A model generated the notes under the pieces. That model was not told where the DNA came from. It saw nothing but the letters and a program-made list of their open reading frames with translations, and made no database searches. From contig NC_059296.1 of the NCBI RefSeq assembly GCF_017591435.1, positions 6,283,501 to 6,347,500 on the forward strand: DNA of 64,000 nucleotides, written 5' to 3'. Source of the DNA: Portunus trituberculatus (lineage: Eukaryota > Arthropoda > Malacostraca > Decapoda > Portunidae). Below, piece by piece: positions 10,631 through 64,000 of this stretch. Made by a program: the position numbers and the translations under genes. Positions within the stretch are counted from its first letter, which is position 1. Every line of letters starts with the position of its first letter.

Positions 10631-12688
10631 GTAAGTGACACCAGCGGGAAGGGAGGCTGCGACCAGGTGAGGGAGGTGCCTTCACTCACTTCACTTACAT
10701 ACCTTTGCTGCCTTTTATCTTCACATAGGCATGACACCCATTAACTCATAACGGCTCAGAACGCAGGGTTGGGTGAAAATTAACCCATAATTGATGCGGT
10801 GGAATTTGGACGTGTAATTTCGTTGTTATCACTAACTGATGGGAAATATTTGACAGGTGTGAGTGGCTGGGAGGGAGGGCGGGAGGGAGAGGGGAGGAAC
10901 TACCTTATGACTAATCATTATATTCAAGTGCTTCAGGGAATGATGATTAGAGGACCAATTGATTGTATAGTACATTTATGTTTTTAAAGAGGACACCGTT
11001 TGGCTAGGTGTTGTAGGGCGTGCAGGGCAGCAGGGAGGGTGTAAGTGAAGGGCAGGGTGTGTTTGGGTAGCTTGATATGGGTATGGTTATTAGGTGTGTA
11101 GGGTGGCCACTCATCACTGTCCTCCAATCCATGTTGTTCCTTGGCTAATGTGGAGTGGAGTTGAGTCTTTTTGAGATGAGAACAGGAATACAGAATTGAA
11201 TTTAAGCTTCATTACTCTTTTTATAAATGAAGGAGGCAGCCACAGGTAGTGAATGATGAAGGTGGGCTTGGGAATAAGGTCTCACAAGGAGTATAGGTCA
11301 GTGGTTATTTAGAACTGGTATGCCTCAAGAACACTTAAAGAAAAGTCTATTTGGCTCAAATCTTGGTATGTTAGAATGTTATCTCTTTCATTAAGTACCT
11401 CTGAATGAATGCAGCTTTCCTTGAACTTCAATATTTAATTGCATTTATTAGGGATGGCAGAAAATGTGTACTATACCCTGTTAAAGAGTAATTAGCATTT
11501 TGTACATACATATTGAAAATACAGATAAATAAGGGAAATGATTAGCAGAAAGCTATTAGAAGATTGTTAGATTAGTTAGGTCAAATTATGTTGGGTTGTA
11601 TGTGATGATTTTGATAGTTTTTGAGGTAACCAAGACTTTTTTTTGCTTTTCTAACCTAAAGTGTCCATTTATCAACATGTCTTACAAATTTGGTCCCTGT
11701 TAAAAGTGGAGGTAGTGGAGCAGTGGGGAGGTCACTTGCTTGAGTCCATGTTCTGAAATATTTTAGTATTGACCTTTACTTTTTAACATCTTCTGTGGAA
11801 GTTATTGGAGTTTAAAATAATACTTTCATTATTCAAGTTATGGTTAAACAAGGATTATATACTGTTAAAGAAAAATAAATAAGATTGAGAACTTGACAAA
11901 TAATATCAGTGACATGTAAAAACAGTCCCAGTGAAAGAATGAAAGCTCAAAGTGTTTAAGAATACAAATTAAAGACTAAAATTTCCTGATATCTGTTGAT
12001 GTTTCTAGTAGAAGATGGCTATTTGGAACATGGAAGAGCAAGACAAAGAAGTGCATGTGTGTAAAGATACTTTAGTCAGTGGAACCAGACTAACTTGGTA
12101 CTTGAAGTGCAGGCTGTACCTCTGTGTGCTGTTGCCATCTTAATCATGGAGTGACCTTACCTTGTGACGTTACTTTACAATGGCTAGGAGGGCGTGGCCT
12201 GGCTTGTATGAGTTTCCATGTGAACCAGAAGAAATACTGTGCTTTTGTTCCATCATCAAACTGAAAGCCAAAAAAAAAAATAAATAAATAAATAAAAAAA
12301 TAAATTAATTAATTAATTAATTAATTAATTAATTAATACAAAAAAAGAAAAATGCAGCTATAATTTTTGGAATGGTTAAGGCAAAGGATAACAGTATGAG
12401 CGAAAGAGATTAAATACCTGGCAACTGTGAACATGACATCTGTATTTATTGTACAGGGACAGCCCTGAGTACCAAGTTAATTTGGTTCTACTACCATAGA
12501 AAAAAGCAGGAGAAACTTATTGTAATGGAGAGAAAAGCTGTAGTACCATGACAGTCAAAATAAACTGAAATCCTTCCTGGCCTAGATGATCATCACATGA
12601 GTAAGCTAACAGAGCTTCAACCACTGTAAAAGTTATTATATACTGCTGTCTGACAAGTTTTTAATGCTTTCATGATATCCTAATGCAG
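10631..12688 (+). other. Probable 5'UTR intron of ROCK
   Basis: No coding signal or recognised repeat except an A/T-rich low-complexity tract (AAAT/TTAA units) at about 12271-12342. The interpretation as an intron depends on the donor at 10631 and the acceptor at 12688. Confidence 0.35.
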
Positions 12689-12738
12689 AACATGACACTT
12701 TCCAATATCATTCTCATGAAAAATATTCTATGGTAGGG

Positions 12739-58031
<45,293 letters not shown>

Positions 58032-61000
58032 GAGGTTTGATTTCTTATATAGAAAATATTATTGTGACTAAGGATTTCTATTCCTAAATAATTATATATT
58101 TTTTTCCTTTCAAATGATTTATTTAAATCATTTTAGGAAAAAATAATAATTTAACTTTTACTCCAGAAACACTGAAAGATTAAAAGGAAGTAACATTTAC
58201 TTTGGGTACTGTGTAAACCAGGAACCTTTATTGCAGCAATATGTTAGCTTCCTGGGGACTTGTGCCTTATGAAATCCTGAATCTACCTTTCTTCCTTCCT
58301 TCCTTCCTTCCTTCCTTCCTCTATGTACATTACTCTGTGTAGGGACTAGGAAAGTGTCCCATGGTGACACAGTTACAATAATATTTTTGTGAAACACATC
58401 AATAAATGTGAATAAGATTTTTTTGGTACAAGCCAATTTTATATGTTTATAGACTATGTAACATGTCAATGCTTCCAGTGTACATGTATAAGTTTCCTTC
58501 TTTATCGTCCATTATGGTTAGACTTGTATTATCGATGCAAACATAAAGTAATTGCATTTGTGATTTATGTGTGATTGACAAAATGTTTAGCTGTATGCTG
58601 TTCAGTCAAGGTGATTTATAATGTTAACAAGTAAGTTGTGCAACACCTTGGTCACTTGACAGTTGTATGTAATAAGTAAGTCCAGTTTTGAAGGAAGAGG
58701 GACGGAGCACACCTTGATGAACTGTTTTGCGGCTAAGTATATTTTGTACATAATGATGCGTAAGAGTGGCTGTGTGAATGTGTGATGAAGTCAAGAATGT
58801 TGAGGAAGGCTAAGAATTTTAAGGATATTTCAAAACTGAATGTCATACTGATAAGCCCAGAAACTGAAATGAGTAATAGAATTAGATTGAATCTGGTCCA
58901 AAGCTTTGAAATTGTATTTAACTGAATAATTTACATGTTCATTGTTGTTTCTTTTTTTGTTAATTTGGGTTCAGATCATCCAAATTAGAAGAAAAGCCTC
59001 CCAAATTATTTATCTCTAGCATCTCAACCACATGAATGGTTATCAGCATTGCAGTGAAGTGTGAGGTATAATTACCATTTATATGAAAAATGGGTCTAGT
59101 CTGAATTGGTGTGGAAAATATGATAATTAATTTTCATTGAATCTTTCTCATCCCCTCCTATTGACTTCATAGACACTTGATCTACTAACATAGCTCTCAA
59201 TGTAATCATCTCTTTTGACAATGAATTGAGTATGATATGCATGGTGATAATACAGTTCATATATTCCACATTAATCATAAAGCTTTTCCTTTTAACAAGA
59301 CATTTCAGGGTTTATCAGTGAAACCAATTTTTTGCTGCATCTGTTATAAAGTTACAAAATTATTTAAATAATATGATTTTTTAAAATTATTATTTATTTA
59401 ATCCCAGTTCATGATTCCCAAATGGCCATTTCTTATATTTCTGTTCCTTTTACCAGACTATTTTCTTTTTCAAGACAAAGCAAGATCAAAAGTATTAAGA
59501 AACTAGATAAATACCAGATATGCGAGAAAAATTTATTTTCTTATAAACATATATCAGAATTTGTATGATTGAATTTGACATAACCTGGAGGATCCTGTTT
59601 TTACCAAGAACTGAAGAGTGGTGAGCTTGGCGAGAAGAAAGTGATGTGCTTAACAATGTAAAATTCTTTGAATGAGGCTGTTCCTAACATTGCTCAATTA
59701 ATGTCCCATCCTTGTAATTTGTCATATGTCAGCAGAACAAACTAAACTATAACTGAACCTTTGTCTCACTCATGTCACCAAGAATGCCTTGATTACCATT
59801 TGTTGAGCTTCCATAGTATAATATATGCAGAATTATTTCAGCTTTGGCATTGTGTAACTTTTTGCATATAACAATGGAAATCATCTGGTCTCAGGTATTG
59901 GAATCAAAGCAACACTGTTTCAAATTTCACATGCTCTTTTTCTTCAGTCTAAAACTCAATTTTTTATACATTATTTATTTATTTATATATTTGTTTATTT
60001 TTAGAAATGGTGTGCAGAACGTCTATTTGACATATCAAATATGTAATTATATATCTTGACCAGTCTAGTGTTCTGTCTTGGTAAGGTTGAGGTGTTCCTC
60101 AGTTATTATAGATTCACTTATGGTATATTGATACTTTGGAAGAAAGGTTTAGGTACTCAAGGTATTTGTACCTATATCAAAAGTGATACTTAACTACAAA
60201 TTTATATACAGAAATCAAGAAAATTGCTCACAAATAATTTTATGAAGTGAAGTAGCTGAGTGCTTATTAAAATCATGTTATCTGTAATGTTATCATTGTG
60301 AAGTAACTTTCAATGAAAATTTCCATAAAGCTATGCATACATCTACCACAAATGCAGTGGTTTTTAGTATGCATATTTTTATTAAGAAAAAAAAAAAATC
60401 CCGTGATGAAAAGTATGGTATAAGCAGAAATGATCTTTATCAGTAGCAACACAAAATATTTTCAAAACACAAGGTCAGGAAGTTTACCTCAGGATTGTGT
60501 TCACAGCTACATTTTTTTTTTTTTTTTTTTTTCATTATAATTGTAATTATATTTAGAAAATCAAGCTCACTTGTAAATAGTGAAGCAGATTATGTTTTAA
60601 ACTAATATGGTTTCTTCATAATGATGAGTAATTGCTTTAAATGAAAGTAACAAAAATAGAAATTTAATGAAAAGCAGCACTGTTGGTTCCTTGTATATAA
60701 CAAAACTATCACAGAATATTACTAATCCACAAACAATTGAGATTCATAGGTGCTATGTTGGTGGATGAAAGGATTCTGCTATATACTTCTATATATTGAT
60801 GAAAAGTAAGTGCATTGTGTGGCATCATATCAGCAGTGGTTTATGAGATGATTCTAGAATGAGCTTGGCTCAAGCTTGACACCATTTTGTAGGAATACTT
60901 GAGAGTATAGGTAATACTTATTGAAGACAGAATCTCGAGCAGAACTAAGGTATGTGAAGAATGTGCCTGACAAAACCTCAACTAAAGTAGCTTGTCAATA

Positions 61001-63759
61001 ATACAAATTGGGTGGCTCACAGTACCTAGTCCTGAGGCAAATCTAAACATTTTCTGTTGTCACTGAGTAAGTGCACATGTGCATGTAGTATATGGAAATT
61101 ATAGAATTATAACATTCCTTGTATTTCACTTTGGATTGTACCATGTGTTACATTTGTATGTGTTTGTATGCAAATGTAGATACTTTATGGCTATAATGTC
61201 GCACTATGGGATGTGTAGAATGCACTCCTGTTTTATCTGTTGATATAAGTATTCATTATATGCAAATTTACAGTATGCATGGGTTATATTGAGTGTAATC
61301 CACACATTAAGATAGAAGCTGACACATTGATATAAAACACAGAGCATGAGTAGTTTTCCAGCTGGTGCAAGAGACTGGTAATGTTAAAAGTGATCTCAGA
61401 GAATAGAATTTCCAACTCAACATGTGGAAGGTAAGAAACTGGAGTTTTTAGACTTAAAAAAGAAAAAAAAAAAGTATTATGACAATAAAATCTGAACTTT
61501 TAGGTAAAACTCTAATAGGTGTACAATTGTCCTAAAGAGATGCTACATTCAAAATATAGTGTGATGTCTAATATATATTGATAATATAGGTGATGCAGAC
61601 ATTCTGAGAATGCTGAAATATTATTTTTTTTTTTATTTATTTTTTTTTATGTTTATACCATTTACTGTTATTATTGCAGGTTTATTATTTTTCATATACA
61701 AAAAATCTGTTTGTGCAAATATCTCCTCTTTTTGTTTATTGATCACTGTTAATAATCTTCGCACTGAGATCTATTTTACTATCTTACATTATTCTACTGC
61801 TGTAAAAACAACTATAAATTTATTGTTTTTATTCATAAATCCATAACTATACATGACAACAAATCTGGAGATACAAAAAGAGAAAATACTTCAATTCTAC
61901 CAATTATATGCCTATTATATGCCTACTTTCCATCACACTATAATGTTTACTTTATTTTTATAGTAATCAGGTTTCTTAAATTGTTTCTTAAAGGAATAAA
62001 GTAATCATGATACCAATTTTTTGTATATAAATTTAATGAAAAATGTATAATTATGTATTTATGTATGTTAGTGTGCCAAGTTACTCAGTTCATGAAATAA
62101 CACATGTGCTGTTCTTTACTACAGTATTTATACTTGTATAACAGAATCCCTCAGCCTGTAAAGTCCTTTCAGTTTTGCTGAACTGTAGATATTGTTATGG
62201 CTTCAGTTTCATACAATGTAGTGATTGCTCATGTCATCTCAGAGTTGTTGATTATTTTGATGCCAATAACATAACGACAAAAGCCTTGATAAAATTTGGA
62301 AAAATGTAATTGGTTTTGTTTTAACTTGTGCAGCATCAATATATGATGTACTAACTGCGAGAAATGCTCTGTTTATCAACGCACATGCTATAAGTACTTT
62401 GCTTCTTGGTAACAGGATTCTAATTTTGAATTTGGAACAGTACATCATCCTTCCCTTTAGGCACTTTAGTCCACCACTACCCTCATCTCATTGTTCTACC
62501 TCACCACACTTTGCAACCCTCAACTCCAACTTAGGTCCTTACTACACTACTTCACTGTTCTTGCCCATACTTCTACATCCTCACCTCAATATCATAACTC
62601 CTACCTTCTTCCTGTCTTTTCCATCATCTCTGGCATGTAAGAAACAACTTTTGATTTTTTTAAAATTTGTTATTAACATCAGTTTTGCATCACCAGTAGA
62701 TTCTGGAAAAAGAGAAACATAGTCTTTCCATAATGTGTAATGGTTAGTTGGGAGATATACGTGACAAGTTAGGGAGGCATTATGAGTTAAAAGGCTGTCC
62801 AGAGGGTTCACATCACTATCTAGTTCCCCTTCTGTACACTATGGTAGGAGTATAAGAATTTTTGCAGTGGATTTTTGTAAGATTTAGTGTATCTGCTAGT
62901 TTCTGCTAAACATAAAGATTACAGAACCTGGCTGGTACTGGTGTATTGATATAGGCTGATGCTGCACAGGTTATTGAAAGCCCATCTTCCACAAACTTTG
63001 TTTGCTACTAAAGAATGGTTTTCCCACTGATTTCCCCTTAAAAAAATAATGATCAATAAATAATAAGAAAGTAAAATATATATAAGCAAACCTACTATAG
63101 ACTGCTAACTAATGCAAATCCACAGATGCTGCAGTGAGTCCATGCTTTCATAATGGGTTTGGTGTCCATCCCATGGCCAGTTGTATGAAATCTCAGTATG
63201 GGGAACTTTCTTACATAAGTTTGTTTCATTGTGTGTGGCTGTGTGTGTGCATGTGTGCGTGAATGCAGGTGTGTGCATTATATGTGTTTCAGAACACATA
63301 TAATACATTATGGGAACATTTATCATAATTTTGTATGGAAATTACAAATTTGTGATCAAAATTTATTTCATAAATTTCCTAACTTATATTATTTGTTTAA
63401 GGTGTCCCCTAACAACAAATTTTATCTGTGTTTTTGTATATTTTATTTAAAAAAAACCCCAGCTCACTGCTGGACCAGCACATGCCATATTCAGTGAAAT
63501 ATTTATGATATTTTGAAGAAATTAAAGTTTTGCAAATTATTTTGCAGTTCTAGTTAAATTTTTTGATGTATTTTCTGCTTTATGTGTTTGTTGATCATTA
63601 GATTTTAACAATATGTTAATAGAATGATTACAATAGAGGGACAGGTTTTAGGCAGCATTGAACTGTTCTTTAAAAGCTATTGTTGCAAGAAACCTAAAAT
63701 TCATCTATCACGATCACATACACAGTAGCTTCTTAAAAGAATCTATTAGTTTACGCTAT

Positions 63760-63797
<38 letters not shown>

Positions 63798-63960
63798 CCA
63801 ATATATTTTATTATTTTTTATTTATTTGTTACTTTCTAATATTACTCAGATCTTCTAATATCATGAAGTACATCTTAAGATTTTTACTTGTAGTGTCCTG
63901 TGTTAAATAAAAGCTTTGTATATGGCTTGTATAATACTGAAACTTTTGTAACAAAAGTTA
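58032..63960 (+). other. ROCK 3'UTR and/or 3' flank
   Basis: About 6 kb with no recognisable gene or long mobile element, in contrast to the transposon-packed introns. AATAAA signals are at 58401-58406, 61484-61489, 61995-62000 and 63906-63911. Which one ends the transcript cannot be told from sequence. Includes poly(T) tracts at 60512-60531 and 63764-63797. Confidence 0.4.
58288..58320. repeat. (CTTC)n microsatellite
   Basis: About eight CTTC units, 257 bp after the ROCK stop codon. Confidence 0.9.
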
Positions 63961-64000
63961 GATAACACTCAGTGACTAGCATTTAAGGGAGAGAATCCCA

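Noticed and set aside
62399..62722. 107-codon ORF downstream of ROCK
   Set aside because: Low-complexity Ser/Pro/Leu/His translation in AT-rich DNA with no recognisable domain.

Overview
This is eukaryotic, intron-rich, repeat-rich animal DNA. The best reading is an arthropod, probably a decapod crustacean. The split gene has short exons with GT/AG borders, dinucleotide and trinucleotide microsatellites are very dense, and the mobile elements are varied: Academ-like, piggyBac, hAT, pogo/Tc1-mariner-like, Ty3/gypsy, several LINEs and tRNA-derived SINEs. The species assignment is inference. I see no prokaryotic features.

The backbone is one gene on the + strand, a complete Rho-associated coiled-coil kinase (ROCK/Rok). 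Its 26 coding exons run from the ATG at 12739 to the TAA at 58031. All 26 exons join in phase and add up to 4,086 nt, or 1,361 residues, which is the size usual for animal ROCKs. Domain order is N-terminal extension, AGC kinase with HRD and DFG motifs, hydrophobic-motif tail, long coiled coil, Shroom/Rho-binding segment, then a PH domain split by a C1 zinc finger. A likely non-coding first exon ends at a strong donor at 10630. About 6 kb after the stop has no gene and may be a long 3'UTR. The window opens with the last 177 nt of a different + strand gene whose protein ends in a lysine-rich, PIP-box-like tail.

Everything else is mobile or repetitive. Upstream of ROCK, 3859-10256 is an almost complete Academ-like DNA transposon (minus strand) with 160-170 bp terminal inverted repeats, TTC target duplications and a frameshifted transposase that ends in a FEN/PIN-like nuclease and a Cys-rich tail. 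Intron 5 holds a 5'-truncated LINE. Intron 7 holds a piggyBac element with an internal ~700 bp duplication, tRNA-SINEs and a second LINE. Intron 10 holds two MITE types, two SINEs and an AT-rich tandem array of ~290-315 bp units with inverted end units. Intron 12 (13.2 kb) is a nest: a minus-strand Ty3/gypsy element with integrase before reverse transcriptase (Gmr1-like order), internally deleted, carrying a nearly intact hAT element (which itself carries a MITE) inside one LTR and a piggyBac-type MITE in its body. Next to it are a second Academ-like element reduced to its C-terminal half and two pogo-like deletion derivatives. Introns 15 and 17 hold a second copy of one pogo-like family, LINE remnants, a SINE and long (TTA)n and (TG)n tracts. 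Several elements sit directly in (TA)n tracts.

No mobile element interrupts a ROCK exon, and every splice junction I could check is intact, so the gene is very probably functional.
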